A stretch of DNA of 64,000 bases from Streptomyces sp. TLI_235 (GCA_002300355.1 NSGV01000001.1:3100001-3164000), one strand, 5' to 3'; positions 8,780 through 17,599 are shown, counted from the first letter of the stretch. Notes: generated from the letters alone by a model not told the origin. Numbers and translations: made by a program.

Positions 8780-9463
8780 GTGCCACCCCGCCCGTACGTC
8801 CTGCTGAGCGCCGCCGTCTCGGTGGACGGCCACCTCGACGACGCGTCACCGGAGCGGCTGCTGCTCTCCAACCCGGCCGACTTCGACCGGGTGGACGAGG
8901 TCCGGGCCGGCTGCGACGCGCTGCTGGTCGGCGGCACCACGCTGCGCCGCGACAACCCCCGACTGCTCGTCAACTCACCCGAACGCCGGGCCGCCCGGGT
9001 CGCGGCCGGGCGGCCCGCGTACCCCCTCAAGGTCACCCTCACGGCGAGCGGCGGCCTCTCCCCCGGGCTCAACTTCTGGCACACCGGCGGCGCCAAGGCC
9101 GTCTACACCACCGACGCCGCCGCGCCGGCCCTGCGCACCGCCCTCGACGGGCTCGCCGAGGTCGTCGCCCTCGGCGGCACCGTCCGCCTCGGCGACCTGC
9201 TCGACGACCTCGGGGCGCGCGGGGTGCGGCGGCTGATGGTGGAGGGCGGCGGCAGCATCCACACCCAGTTCCTCGCCGAGGGCCTGGCCGACGAGCTCCA
9301 GCTGGCGCTCGCCCCGCTGCTGGTCGGGCAGGCCGACGCGCCCCGCTTCCTCGGCCCGGCCGCCTACCCCGGTGGGCCCACCCGGCGGATGCGGCTGCTG
9401 GAGGCACGTACGGTGGGCGACGTCGTCCTGCTCCGCTACGCTCCGAAGGAGACCGCCCCGTGA
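8780..9463 (+). CDS. RibD C-terminal-like reductase (dihydrofolate reductase fold)
   Basis: A 227-residue protein matching the pyrimidine reductase half of RibD: YVLLSAAVSVDGHLD at the N-terminus, ALLVGGTTLRRDNPRL (about residues 50-65) and MVEGGGSIHTQFL (about 150-163) for NADPH and substrate binding. It lacks the deaminase domain, which is encoded by the next gene; the two overlap by GTGA at 9460-9463. A GTG start at 8780 has GGAG about 8 nt upstream. It may act in riboflavin-type pyrimidine reduction or on a related deazapurine-like substrate. The canonical rib operon is not here, so the pathway is open. Confidence 0.82.
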   Translation: MPPRPYVLLSAAVSVDGHLDDASPERLLLSNPADFDRVDEVRAGCDALLVGGTTLRRDNPRLLVNSPERRAARVAAGRPAYPLKVTLTASGGLSPGLNFWHTGGAKAVYTTDAAAPALRTALDGLAEVVALGGTVRLGDLLDDLGARGVRRLMVEGGGSIHTQFLAEGLADELQLALAPLLVGQADAPRFLGPAAYPGGPTRRMRLLEARTVGDVVLLRYAPKETAP

Positions 9464-9942
9464 ACCGCGACGAGCCGTCCGGCGACCACCCGCCCGGCAC
9501 CGACCTGTACTGGCTCGCGCGTGCCGTGGAGCTCTCGCGCCGGTGCCCGCCCTCCGAGACGGCCTTCTCGGTCGGCGCGGTGGTCGTCGGTGCGGACGGC
9601 GAGGTGCTCGCCGAGGGCTTCAGCCGCGAGGTCGACGCGCACAACCACGCCGAGGAGGCCGCCCTCGCCAAGCTGCCGGCCGGCGACCCCCGGCTGCGCA
9701 CCGCCACCGTCTACAGCTCGCTGGAGCCGTGCGGGCAGCGCGCCTCGCGGCCGCGGACCTGCGCCCAGCTGATCATCGCGGCCGGGGTGCCGCGGGTGGT
9801 GGTCGCCTGGCGCGAGCCGGACCTGTTCGTGCAGGCCTGCCAGGGCACCGCGCTGCTGGAGGCGGCCGGGGTGGAGGTCGTCGAACTGCCGGAGCTGGCC
9901 GGGCCGGCCCGCGCGGTCAACGCGCACCTGCTCGACGGCTGA
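9460..9942 (+). CDS. RibD N-terminal-like zinc deaminase
   Basis: A 160-residue cytidine/deoxycytidylate deaminase-fold protein. The zinc site is complete: HNHAEEAAL gives His and the catalytic Glu, and SLEPCGQR with PRTC gives two Cys (a Cys-x8-Cys spacing as in RibD-type deaminases). GTG at 9460 overlaps the stop of the reductase gene, with AAGGAG about 8 nt upstream, so the two are translationally coupled. Together they look like a split bifunctional RibD with the domain order reversed (reductase gene first). Whether it serves riboflavin synthesis or another pyrimidine pathway is not shown by the context. Confidence 0.83.
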   Translation: MNRDEPSGDHPPGTDLYWLARAVELSRRCPPSETAFSVGAVVVGADGEVLAEGFSREVDAHNHAEEAALAKLPAGDPRLRTATVYSSLEPCGQRASRPRTCAQLIIAAGVPRVVVAWREPDLFVQACQGTALLEAAGVEVVELPELAGPARAVNAHLLDG

Positions 9943-9959
9943 CCCGGTTCCCCGATGCT

Positions 9960-9980
9960 TTTGTATCCTGGAGAGACAAA
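9960..9980 (+). promoter_or_regulatory. Dyad operator candidate upstream of HAD phosphatase gene
   Basis: Arms TTTGTATC (9960-9967) and GAGACAAA (9973-9980) are complementary at 7 of 8 positions around a 5-nt centre. The site lies 26 nt before the HAD start codon and is much richer in A and T than its surroundings. TATCCT within it could also act as a -10 element. A repressor site is inferred. Confidence 0.45.
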
Positions 9981-10005
9981 CACGTCGTCCCGAGGAGCCA
10001 GCTGC

Positions 10006-10659
10006 ATGCCCGTCACGCTCACCGCCCGCGCCCTGCTCCTCGACATGGACGGCACCCTGGTCAACTCGGACGCGGTCGTCGAGCGGTGCTGGCGCCGCTG
10101 GGCGGCCCGGCACGGCCTGGACGGCGACGCCGTCATGCACGTCGTGCACGGCCGCCAGGGACACCTGACCATGGCCGTGCTGCTGCCCGACCGGCCCGTC
10201 GAGATCAACCTCGCCGAGAACCGGCAGTTGCTCGCCGAGGAGACCGCCGACACCTACGGCGTCGTCCCGATCCCCGGCGCGGCCGCCTTCCTCGCCGCCC
10301 TGCGGGGCCGGCCGCACGCCCTCGTCACCTCCGCCGACGAGCCACTCGCCCGCGCCCGGATGGGCGCCGCCGAGCTGCCGCTGCCGGAGACCCTGGTCAC
10401 CGCCGGCTCGGTCGGCGCCAGCAAGCCCGACCCGGAGGGCTTCCTCAAGGGCGCCGCCGCGCTCGGCTTCGCGCCCGCCGACTGCCTGGCCTTCGAGGAC
10501 TCCGAGGCCGGCATCACCGCCGCGCTCGCCGCCGGCATGCCGGTGGTCGGCATCGGCCGGCGGGCGCTGCCGCACCCCGCGACCGTGCACGCCGAGGACC
10601 TGGAGCAGGTCGCGGTGGCCCCGCAGGCGGACGGCTCGCTGCGGATCACCGTCGGCTGA
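10006..10659 (+). CDS. HAD-family phosphatase (sugar-phosphatase-like)
   Basis: A 217-residue HAD-IA hydrolase. Motif I is LLLDMDGTLVNSD with both catalytic Asp, motif II is LVTSAD, motif III is the Lys in GASKPDPEGF, and motif IV is FEDSEAG. The helical cap lies between motifs I and II. This layout fits small sugar- or polyol-phosphate phosphatases such as GPP/YfbT types; the real substrate is unknown. ATG at 10006 has CGAGGAG about 9 nt upstream, preferred over upstream in-frame starts that have none. A dyad operator candidate sits just upstream. Confidence 0.85.
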   Translation: MPVTLTARALLLDMDGTLVNSDAVVERCWRRWAARHGLDGDAVMHVVHGRQGHLTMAVLLPDRPVEINLAENRQLLAEETADTYGVVPIPGAAAFLAALRGRPHALVTSADEPLARARMGAAELPLPETLVTAGSVGASKPDPEGFLKGAAALGFAPADCLAFEDSEAGITAALAAGMPVVGIGRRALPHPATVHAEDLEQVAVAPQADGSLRITVG

Positions 10660-10933
10660 GGCCGGCCCCACGCCGGGGAAGACGTCGCCACTCTCCCGGC
10701 ACGTCACCTCCCGCCCCGTCACCGCGCCGTGGACGGCGGCCAGTTCCCCGGGGTGGGCGCCGTCCGGCACCGCGGTGATCGGCCTCGCGGCGCCGCCGCC
10801 GGCCCTCGGCGGCTCCCGCCGGGTAGGCCCCGCCCTCGCGACGTACCGTGGAGGGAGGCCGGTCGGGGATCGTCGGCTCCCCGCTTCGTGCCCGGGCCGG
10901 CCCAGGGGGTCGGCACGGTCAGGAGCTTCTGTC

Positions 10934-12304
10934 ATGGGCACCAAGACGATCGAGGAACTGGCGGGCACCGTTCACGGGAGTGTGGTCGGGCCCGGCGACG
11001 AGGAGTACGACGAGGCCCGCAGGGTCTACAACGCGATGATCGACCGAAGGCCGGCCGTGGTGGTGCGCTGCGCCAACGCCGGCGACGTGATGGCGGCGGT
11101 CGACCACGCCCGGAGCAGCGGCATGCCGCTGGCCACCCGCGGCGGTTCGCACAGCGTCCCCGGCTACGGCACCTGCGACGGCGGCGTGGTCGCCGACCTC
11201 ACGGGCATGCGCGGTGTCCGGGTCGACCCCGTCCGCCGCACCGCCCGGGTCGACGGCGGCGCCACCCTCGGCGACCTCAACGCGGCCGCATACGCCTTCG
11301 GACTCGCCGTCACCGGCGGGATCGTCTCCACCACCGGCGTCGGCGGCCTCACCCTCGGCGGCGGATTCGGCTACCTCGCCCGCAAGTTGGGGCTGACCTG
11401 CGACAACCTGCTGTCCGCGGACGTGGTCACCGCCGACGGCCGACTGCGGGTCGTCAACGAGAAGGAGGAGCCGGACCTCTTCTGGGCCCTGCGCGGCGGC
11501 AGCGGCAACTTCGGCGTCGTCACCTCCTTCGAGTTCGCGCTGAGCCCGGTCAAGGACATATTCGGCGGCCCGATGCTCTTCGAACTGGAGCACGCCGAGG
11601 CCATCCTGAAGCGCTACCGCGAGTACATCGAGGAGGCCCCGGAGGAGCTCGGCATCTTCCCCGGATTCCAGATCGCCCCGCCGCTGCCGTTCATCCCGGA
11701 GGACCGGCACGGCGACACCTTCGCGATCGTCGTGGCCTGCTGGGCGGGCCCGATGGAGGAGGCCGAGGCGGCGATCCGGCCACTGCGCGAGATCGCGCCG
11801 CGGGTCGCGGAGATGGTCGGCCCGATGCCCTACCCGGCACTCAACAGCGCCTTCGACCCGCTGGTGCCGCCGGGCCTGCAGCACTACTGGAAGGGCGTCT
11901 TCTCGACCGAGCTCACCGACGACGCGATCGCCGCCCACCTGGAGCACGGGCCGAAGGTGCCGAGCATGAACTCCACCATGCACATCTACTCGATCAACGG
12001 GGCCTGCCACCGCGTGCCCCCGGAGGCGACCGCCTTCGCCCACCGCGAGGCCACCTTCGCCACCGTGATCGCCGGCATGTGGCCCGACCCCGCCGAGAAC
12101 GAGGCCAACACCGCCTGGGTGCGCGACTACTACGCCGCGGTCGCCCCGCACTCCGAGGCCGGCGGCTACGTCAACTTCATGGCCGACGACGACCAGCACC
12201 GCGCCGCCGACAACTACGGCGGCAGCTACGCCCGGCTGGTGGAGGTCAAGCGGGCCTACGACCCCGGCAACCTGTTCCGGGTCAACCACAACATCAAGCC
12301 GTAG
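10934..12304 (+). CDS. FAD-binding oxidoreductase, berberine-bridge-enzyme type
   Basis: A 456-residue VAO/PCMH flavoprotein. The FAD domain shows RGGSHSVPGYGTCDGGVVADL-like sequence (about residues 70-90), where the His can form an 8-alpha-histidyl FAD bond, and then STTGVGGLTLGGGFGYLAR. A Cys at the second attachment position is absent (the segment reads GGIVSTTGVGGL), so the flavin is probably singly linked. A BBE-type C-terminus (NYGGSYARLVEVKRAYDPGNLF) is present. Substrates of this family range from sugars to antibiotics; none can be assigned here. ATG at 10934 follows AGGAG by 8 nt. There is no signal peptide. It ends 8 bp from a convergent gene. Confidence 0.85.
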   Translation: MGTKTIEELAGTVHGSVVGPGDEEYDEARRVYNAMIDRRPAVVVRCANAGDVMAAVDHARSSGMPLATRGGSHSVPGYGTCDGGVVADLTGMRGVRVDPVRRTARVDGGATLGDLNAAAYAFGLAVTGGIVSTTGVGGLTLGGGFGYLARKLGLTCDNLLSADVVTADGRLRVVNEKEEPDLFWALRGGSGNFGVVTSFEFALSPVKDIFGGPMLFELEHAEAILKRYREYIEEAPEELGIFPGFQIAPPLPFIPEDRHGDTFAIVVACWAGPMEEAEAAIRPLREIAPRVAEMVGPMPYPALNSAFDPLVPPGLQHYWKGVFSTELTDDAIAAHLEHGPKVPSMNSTMHIYSINGACHRVPPEATAFAHREATFATVIAGMWPDPAENEANTAWVRDYYAAVAPHSEAGGYVNFMADDDQHRAADNYGGSYARLVEVKRAYDPGNLFRVNHNIKP

Positions 12305-12312
12305 CGCCCGTC

Positions 12313-13536
12313 TCAGCCGAAGACCGCGCCGGCGAGCCGCAGGATCACCGGGGTCTCGGCACCGTCCAGGCCGGTCGGGTTGAGCGAGTACACCACCGTC
12401 CGGGAGAGGTCCCGGGTGGCGAACACCCCACTCGTCCAGCCCGGCCGGGAACCGGTCTTGCCCCAGATCTCGACGCCACCGACCGTCGTCCGCTCCAGAC
12501 CCATGCTCATGCAGGCGCGGCCCGCGGCCGGCCCGGTCTCGCAGTGGCTGCTGTGGTGGGTCGGCACGTCCGGGACGGCGAACAGCGCCTCCTGCTGGGC
12601 GGGTGGCAGCAGACGGCCGCGGAACAGCGCGGTGATGAAGCGGTCCAGGTCGGGGGCGCTGGAGATCAGCCCGCCCTCCGCCCACGGCCAGGGGCTCTGC
12701 TCGGTCACGTCCACCCGGCGCACCGTGCCGTCCGGGCCCGGGACGGTCAGCCGCGGGCGGGCGGCCGGGTGCGCCAGCGCCGGGTCGTCCACTGCCGGCA
12801 CCGAGGTGTCGTGCAGGCCGAGCGGGCGGATGATCCGCCGCTGCACCTCCTGGGCGTAGCCGTGCCCGGTGACCTTCTCGACCAGCAGTCCCGCCACGAA
12901 GGTGTTCATGCCGTTGTACTGCTGCGCGGTGCCGGGCGGGAAGGACATCGCCTGGCCGTCCATGGTGGCCACCACGCGCTCCGGCGTCCAGGACTCGAAG
13001 CGGTGGTCGACGAACCACGCGGCGGTGCCGTCCCCCCACGGGCCGTCCGCCCCGTTCGGCAGGCCGCTGGTGTGGTTGAGCAGCTGCCCCACGAGGATCG
13101 GCGGGAAGGACGCCGGCAACAGGCCGGGCAGGTAGTGCTGGACGGGGGCGCCGAGGTCGAGGCGGTGCTCGGCGGCGAGCTGGAGGACCACGGTCGCGGT
13201 GAAGACCTTGGAGATCGAGCCGATCCGGAACCGCCCGTCCGCGTCCGGCGCCCGCCCGGTGGCCGGATCGCCGACCCCGCCGACCGCGTCCAGCCGGCCC
13301 GCGCGGCCGGACACCCGCACGAGCGCCCCGGACACCTCGGCGGTCGGTAGCCCGGCGAGCACGTCGCGGACGGCCGCCCGGTCCAGTGGCGGCACCCGGT
13401 CGGCCTCCCGCACCGCGGCCGCGGGCCCGGGCACGGCGGACGCGGGCCCGGCCGCCGTCCCCACCGCCAGCGCGGCGAGCACCGCCCCGGCGGCGGCAAC
13501 GGCGGTCCAACGAGTACGGCGCACAACAGCGGTCAC
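12313..13536 (-). CDS. Secreted serine hydrolase, class C beta-lactamase/DD-peptidase family
   Basis: A 407-residue protein with an N-terminal signal peptide (RTRWTAVAAAGAVLAALAVG, then an Ala-rich cleavage region). The penicillin-binding fold is complete: SISK is the SxxK nucleophile motif (in FRIGSISKVFTA), YNGMN supplies the YxN tyrosine, and GKTGS is the KTG triad. It resembles D-Ala-D-Ala carboxypeptidase or esterase-like class C enzymes, acting outside the membrane; substrate not determined. GTG at 13536 is preceded by AGGGG with about 8 nt spacing. The 3' end lies 8 bp from the convergent flavoprotein gene. Confidence 0.87.
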   Translation of the reverse strand: MTAVVRRTRWTAVAAAGAVLAALAVGTAAGPASAVPGPAAAVREADRVPPLDRAAVRDVLAGLPTAEVSGALVRVSGRAGRLDAVGGVGDPATGRAPDADGRFRIGSISKVFTATVVLQLAAEHRLDLGAPVQHYLPGLLPASFPPILVGQLLNHTSGLPNGADGPWGDGTAAWFVDHRFESWTPERVVATMDGQAMSFPPGTAQQYNGMNTFVAGLLVEKVTGHGYAQEVQRRIIRPLGLHDTSVPAVDDPALAHPAARPRLTVPGPDGTVRRVDVTEQSPWPWAEGGLISSAPDLDRFITALFRGRLLPPAQQEALFAVPDVPTHHSSHCETGPAAGRACMSMGLERTTVGGVEIWGKTGSRPGWTSGVFATRDLSRTVVYSLNPTGLDGAETPVILRLAGAVFG

Positions 13537-13728
13537 GGCGGCATCCCCTGACGTTTCGTCACGATCGGCCGGACTGCCCGGCCCCGCACAGGAGTCTCGC
13601 GGGATCCGCCCGCCGAACCATCCGGGACGACCCCCCACCCGCCCCCGATCCCGCACCCGGGACAACCCCGACCCGGGCCGCCCGCCACCTCGGGGCCGCA
13701 CCGGGCCGCGGACCGCTACCGTGAAACC

Positions 13729-14310
13729 ATGACCGCACTGCCCGACTGGATGCGCCCGCCGCGCGCGGAGGGCTGGTTCGCGGAGGACCTGGACCGCCTC
13801 CCCGAGGCACCGCGCCACACCGAGCTGATCGACGGAGCACTCGTCTTCATGACGTCCCCGCAGCGGTCGTGGCACGGCCGCCTCGTCACCGGCCTCACGC
13901 TGGCGCTCATGGCCCAGGTGCCGGACGGCGTCGAGGTGGAACGGGAGATGACCATCCGCCTCGACGCCCGCAACCGTCCGGAGCCCGACCTGCTGCTGAC
14001 CTCGGCCCCGTACGACCCGGACCGCACCTGGTACTCCCCGGAGGACGTGCTGCTCGTCGTCGAGGTCGTCTCACCGGAGTCCGCGCATCGCGACCGGACG
14101 GTCAAGCTGCGCAAGTACGCCGAGGCCGGGATCCGGCACTACTGGTGCGTCGAGGACGAGGACGGGGCCCCTGCGGTGCACGTCTACGAGCTCGACGCAC
14201 CGACGGGCTCGTACGCGCCGGCCGGGATCTTCCGCCGAGCGCTGCGGCTCTCCCTACCGGTCGAGATCGACCTGGACCTGGACGGCCTCGTGCCGGGCCG
14301 CGCCGACTGA
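13729..14310 (+). CDS. Uma2-family endonuclease-like protein (DUF820)
   Basis: A 193-residue protein of the PD-(D/E)xK-fold Uma2 family, common in many copies in Streptomyces. The presumed active residues are in RPEPDLLLTS, VLLVVEVVSPES and the Lys of RTVKLRKYAEAGIRHYW. The cellular role of the family is not established. The ATG at 13729 has no ribosome-binding site; TACCGT ends 7 nt before it, which suggests a leaderless mRNA. It is convergent with ychF, with a strong shared hairpin between them. Confidence 0.85.
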   Translation: MTALPDWMRPPRAEGWFAEDLDRLPEAPRHTELIDGALVFMTSPQRSWHGRLVTGLTLALMAQVPDGVEVEREMTIRLDARNRPEPDLLLTSAPYDPDRTWYSPEDVLLVVEVVSPESAHRDRTVKLRKYAEAGIRHYWCVEDEDGAPAVHVYELDAPTGSYAPAGIFRRALRLSLPVEIDLDLDGLVPGRAD

Positions 14311-14327
14311 GCCGCCGGGGACGGCGG

Positions 14328-14354
14328 AGGGCCGGGTCCGCCGGACCCGGCCCT
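14328..14354. terminator. Bidirectional terminator between the Uma2-type gene and ychF
   Basis: A perfect 13-bp inverted repeat (14328-14340 with 14342-14354) separates two convergent genes. In RNA it would form a shorter stem with a small loop. Confidence 0.75.
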
Positions 14355-14381
14355 CTGCCGTGCGCTGTCGCCGCCCGCGCA

Positions 14382-15455
14382 TCACACGTTGAAGCGGAAC
14401 TCCACCACGTCGCCGTCCTGCATGACGTAGTCCTTGCCCTCGATGCGGGCCTTGCCCTTGGCGCGGGCCTCGGCGATCGAGCCGGTTTCGACCAGGTCGC
14501 CGAAGGAGATGACCTCGGCCTTGATGAAGCCCTTCTGGAAGTCGGTGTGGATGACACCGGCGGCCTCGGGGGCGGTGGCACCCTTCTTGATCGTCCAGGC
14601 CCGGGTCTCCTTGGGGCCGGCGGTCAGGTAGGTCTGCAGGCCGAGGGTCTCGAAGCCGACCCGGGCGAGGGTGGCGAGGCCGGGCTCGTCCTGGCCCATG
14701 GACTGGAGCAGCTCCAGGGCCTCGTCGTCGTCGAGCTCGATCAGCTCGGACTCGATCTTGGCGTTGAGGAAGATCGCCTCGGCGGGGGCGACCAGCTCGC
14801 GCTGGGCGTTCTTGAAGTCCTCGTCGGCGAGCTCGTCCTCGTCCACGTTGAAGACGTAGAGGAACGGCTTGGCGGTGAGCAGGTGCAGCTCGCGGATCGG
14901 GTGGGTGTCGAAGCTCGCCTCGAAGAGGGTCTTGCCGGTCTCGAGGATCGCCTTGGCGGCCTCGGCGGCGGCCAGCACGGCCGCGGTGTCCTTCTTGAGG
15001 CGCGCCTCCTTCTGCAGGCGCGGCAGGGCCTTCTCGACCGTCTGCAGGTCGGCGAGGATCAGCTCGGTGTGGATGGTCTCGATGTCGTCCTTGGGCGAGA
15101 CCTTGCCGTCGACGTGCACCACGTCGGGGTCGGTGAAGGCGCGGACGACCTGGCAGATGGCGTCCGACTCGCGGATGTTGGCGAGGAACTTGTTGCCCAG
15201 GCCCTCGCCCTCGCTCGCGCCGCGGACGATGCCGGCGATGTCGACGAAGTCGACGGTGGCCGGGAGGATGCGCTGCGAGCCGAAGATCTCGGCGAGCTTG
15301 GCCAGCCGGGTGTCGGGGACGCCGACGACGCCCACGTTGGGCTCGATGGTGGCGAACGGGTAGTTGGCCGCCAGCACGTCGTTCTTGGTCAGGGCGTTGA
15401 ACAGGGTCGACTTGCCGACGTTCGGCAGGCCGACGATTCCGATCGTGAGCGACAT
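14382..15455 (-). CDS. ychF: Redox-regulated ribosome-associated GTPase/ATPase YchF (OLA1)
   Basis: A 357-residue protein, close to the usual 360. The P-loop is GLPNVGKST at residues 9-17, the switch II region is DFVDIAGIVRGASEGEGLG, and the C-terminus is a TGS domain ending in GKDYVMQDGDVVEFRFNV. YchF binds ribosomes and hydrolyses ATP in many bacteria and has been linked to stress responses. The usual NKxD guanine motif is altered to NVDE (in LYVFNVDEDEL), consistent with the family's ATP preference. ATG at 15455. It is transcribed away from the VOC gene behind it. Confidence 0.96.
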   Translation of the reverse strand: MSLTIGIVGLPNVGKSTLFNALTKNDVLAANYPFATIEPNVGVVGVPDTRLAKLAEIFGSQRILPATVDFVDIAGIVRGASEGEGLGNKFLANIRESDAICQVVRAFTDPDVVHVDGKVSPKDDIETIHTELILADLQTVEKALPRLQKEARLKKDTAAVLAAAEAAKAILETGKTLFEASFDTHPIRELHLLTAKPFLYVFNVDEDELADEDFKNAQRELVAPAEAIFLNAKIESELIELDDDEALELLQSMGQDEPGLATLARVGFETLGLQTYLTAGPKETRAWTIKKGATAPEAAGVIHTDFQKGFIKAEVISFGDLVETGSIAEARAKGKARIEGKDYVMQDGDVVEFRFNV

Positions 15456-15528
15456 GAAGCGATGTCCCGTGGGCTTGGAGGGCGTGGAGCGGCCGGAGGC
15501 GACCGATCCCCCAGTCTACGGGGCGCGC

Positions 15529-15909
15529 TCAGGCCGTCCGGTCGGGCTCCAGGAACTCCAGCCGGTTGCCGAGCGCGTCGACGCTGTGGAAGCGGCGGTA
15601 CCCGGGGAGGTCGCCGTCCCACCGGACGGGGTGGCCGTGCTCCGCGAGCCGGGCGGCGAGGGCGTCCAGGCCGTCCACCAGGATGCCCGGGTGCGCCTTG
15701 GCGGACGGCGTGAATTCGGCGACCACGCCGAGGTGCACCTCCACGCCCCCGCCACGGAACCAGCAGCCGCCGCGCGCCGCCAGCACCGGCGGCTTCTCGA
15801 TCTCGGTCATGCCGAGCACTCCGGCCCAGAACGCCCGGCAGGCCGGCTCCGCCCCGGCTGGCATGTCCAGCTGCACGTGGTGCAGCCGCTCGAAGCCGAA
15901 TTCCGCCAT
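15529..15909 (-). CDS. VOC (glyoxalase/bleomycin-resistance fold) family protein
   Basis: A 126-residue single VOC domain (RLHHVQLDMPAGAEPACRAF at the start, HPGILVDGLDALAARL in the middle, DALGNRLEFLEP at the end). Metal ligands would come from the His near the N-terminus, His in EVHLGV and Glu in LEFLEP. Members include glyoxalases, resistance proteins and dioxygenases, and this sequence does not tell which. ATG at 15909 follows a GGAGG-rich stretch. It lies 73 bp upstream of ychF on the same strand. Confidence 0.85.
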   Translation of the reverse strand: MAEFGFERLHHVQLDMPAGAEPACRAFWAGVLGMTEIEKPPVLAARGGCWFRGGGVEVHLGVVAEFTPSAKAHPGILVDGLDALAARLAEHGHPVRWDGDLPGYRRFHSVDALGNRLEFLEPDRTA

Positions 15910-16038
15910 GACCCCCGCCCCCTCCGTCCGAATGCGAACCGTGTTCGATCACGGGCGACGCTACTCTGGCGCGGACACGCCCGGGCGGGAATTCCTGCAT
16001 TACACACTGTGGCGATGATCTGACCGTACGTTGGGTGA

Positions 16039-16605
16039 GTGGAGCAGCAGAGCATCCGTACCCAGCCCCCCGGGCCCCGGCGGCGGCCGTCGGCCGGCGG
16101 TACCGACCGGGCCGCCGTTCCGAGCCCCGCCGCGCCCGCCGACTCCCGGTTGCGGTCGGCCTCCGGCGGCGCGCCGGTGCGCCGTCCGCGTCTGCCGTGG
16201 GCGGGCCGCGGCCCGGGCCGGACAGGTCGTCCGGCGCGGCTGACGGCGGTGGGCACCGGTGTCGCCGCGGTCGCCGGGACCTTGCTGGTCGCCTGGGTGG
16301 ACCGGATGCTCTTCGGCGGCCTGGGCGTGCTGTTCGGCCTGGGCTACCTGCTGGTCTGCTTCCAGCTGGCCGTCCGGGTGCGCTACCCGGACCTGCCGGC
16401 GGCGCCGATCGCCGGGCCGATCGCGTTCGCGCTGGCGCTGGCACTGCTGCAGCCCGCGGCCCCGTCCGGGGCGACCGGACGGGTGGTGGCGCTGGCGAGC
16501 GGCCTGGCGGTGCGCGCGGGCTGGCTCTTCACCGGGACGGGCCTGGCGGCCGCGATCGTGGCGGCCCGGTTCGTGGCACAGCGCCGGATCCGCCGCACCC
16601 GCTAG
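16039..16605 (+). CDS. DUF6542-type membrane protein
   Basis: A 188-residue protein with a 65-residue Pro/Arg-rich cytoplasmic N-terminus followed by four predicted membrane segments (AVGTGVAAVAGTLLVAWV, LGVLFGLGYLLVCFQL, IAGPIAFALALALL, GTGLAAAIVAARFVA). Streptomyces genomes carry a protein of this type between ychF and ppgK. The function is unknown. GTG at 16039 is the start, possibly read from a leaderless or short-leader transcript. It is convergent with ppgK. Confidence 0.75.
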   Translation: MEQQSIRTQPPGPRRRPSAGGTDRAAVPSPAAPADSRLRSASGGAPVRRPRLPWAGRGPGRTGRPARLTAVGTGVAAVAGTLLVAWVDRMLFGGLGVLFGLGYLLVCFQLAVRVRYPDLPAAPIAGPIAFALALALLQPAAPSGATGRVVALASGLAVRAGWLFTGTGLAAAIVAARFVAQRRIRRTR

Positions 16606-16607
16606 CC

Positions 16608-16625
16608 GTCCGGCCCGAACCGGAC
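16608..16625. terminator. Hairpin between membrane-protein gene and ppgK
   Basis: GTCCGG (16608-16613) and CCGGAC (16620-16625) make a 6-bp stem in the 50-bp gap between convergent stops. It is modest in strength. Confidence 0.35.
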
Positions 16626-16655
16626 CTGGCCTGCGCGGACCGAACGGGACGGGCG

Positions 16656-17399
16656 CTAGCCGGCCTTGGCGGCGGCCATCGCGGCGCCGACGATGCCGGC
16701 GTCGTTGCGCAGCTCGGCGGGGACGATCTCGGCGTCGCGGTCCCTGAGCAGCGGCAGGAACCTGTCGTGCTTGCGGCTGACCCCGCCGCCGATGATCACC
16801 AGTTGCGGCGAGAAGAGCATCTCGACCAGGTCCAGGTACTCGTCGACGCGCGGGGCCCACTCGGCCCAGCTCAGCCCGTGGCGCTCCCGGGCGGCCGAGG
16901 AGGCGCGCCGCTCGGCGTCCTTGCCGCGCATCTCCAGGTGGCCGAGCTCGGTGTTGGGGACGAGGGTGCCGTCCACGAAGAGCGCGCTGCCGATACCGGT
17001 GCCGAAGGTGAGCAGCAGGACGGTGCCGCCCCGGCCGCGGCCGGCGCCGTGGGTGACCTCGGCGACGCCGGCGGCGTCGGCGTCGTTGAGGACGGTGGCG
17101 GGCAGGTCGAGGGCCTCGCGGAAGAGCCCCTCGGCGTCCATGCCGATCCAGTCCTTGTCGACGTTGGCGGCGGTGCGGGTGCGGCCGGCGACCACCACGC
17201 CGGGGAAGGTGAGGCCGACCGGGCCCTGGTGGCCGAAGTGCCGGACGACCTCGACGACCGCCTCGACCACCGCGTTCGGCGAGGACGGCCGCGGGGTGAG
17301 GACCTTGAACCGCTCCTCGGCGAGGCGGCCGTCCGCCAGGTCGACCGGTGCGCCCTTGATCCCCGAGCCGCCGATGTCCACGCCGAATACCGTCGTCAT
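16656..17399 (-). CDS. ppgK: Polyphosphate-dependent glucokinase
   Basis: A 247-residue ROK/hexokinase-fold enzyme that phosphorylates glucose with polyphosphate or ATP, the usual glucokinase in many actinobacteria. The first phosphate-binding motif is [12 protein letters not shown] (residues 5-16), the sugar site includes [10 protein letters not shown] and the catalytic [12 protein letters not shown], and the second phosphate loop is [13 protein letters not shown]. Length and motifs fit bacterial PpgK. ATG at 17399 follows AGGAGG by 10 nt. It faces away from ispH's end on the same strand. Confidence 0.93.
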   Translation of the reverse strand: MTTVFGVDIGGSGIKGAPVDLADGRLAEERFKVLTPRPSSPNAVVEAVVEVVRHFGHQGPVGLTFPGVVVAGRTRTAANVDKDWIGMDAEGLFREALDLPATVLNDADAAGVAEVTHGAGRGRGGTVLLLTFGTGIGSALFVDGTLVPNTELGHLEMRGKDAERRASSAARERHGLSWAEWAPRVDEYLDLVEMLFSPQLVIIGGGVSRKHDRFLPLLRDRDAEIVPAELRNDAGIVGAAMAAAKAG

Positions 17400-17553
17400 C
17401 CCGCCGTGCCTCCTGTGTGCGTACCGTTTCCGAGCGCGGCCCGGGGTTGTCCACAGCCTGTGCACAACCACGGCCTGCGCACCAACCTACGGGCGCGGGG
17501 TCTGCCCCGCCCGCCGTGCCGTCCGCTCTGGTACCCGGTGGCGGGCAGCACGA

Positions 17554-17587
17554 AGCCCGAGCGCCCGCGGTGTGCGGGGCCCGGGCT
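17554..17587 (-). terminator. Terminator downstream of ispH
   Basis: An interrupted hairpin (17554-17559 with 17582-17587, and an inner 17564-17568 with 17574-17578) lies 13 nt past the ispH stop codon. Confidence 0.6.
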
Positions 17588-17599
17588 CGGCGGGGTCGG

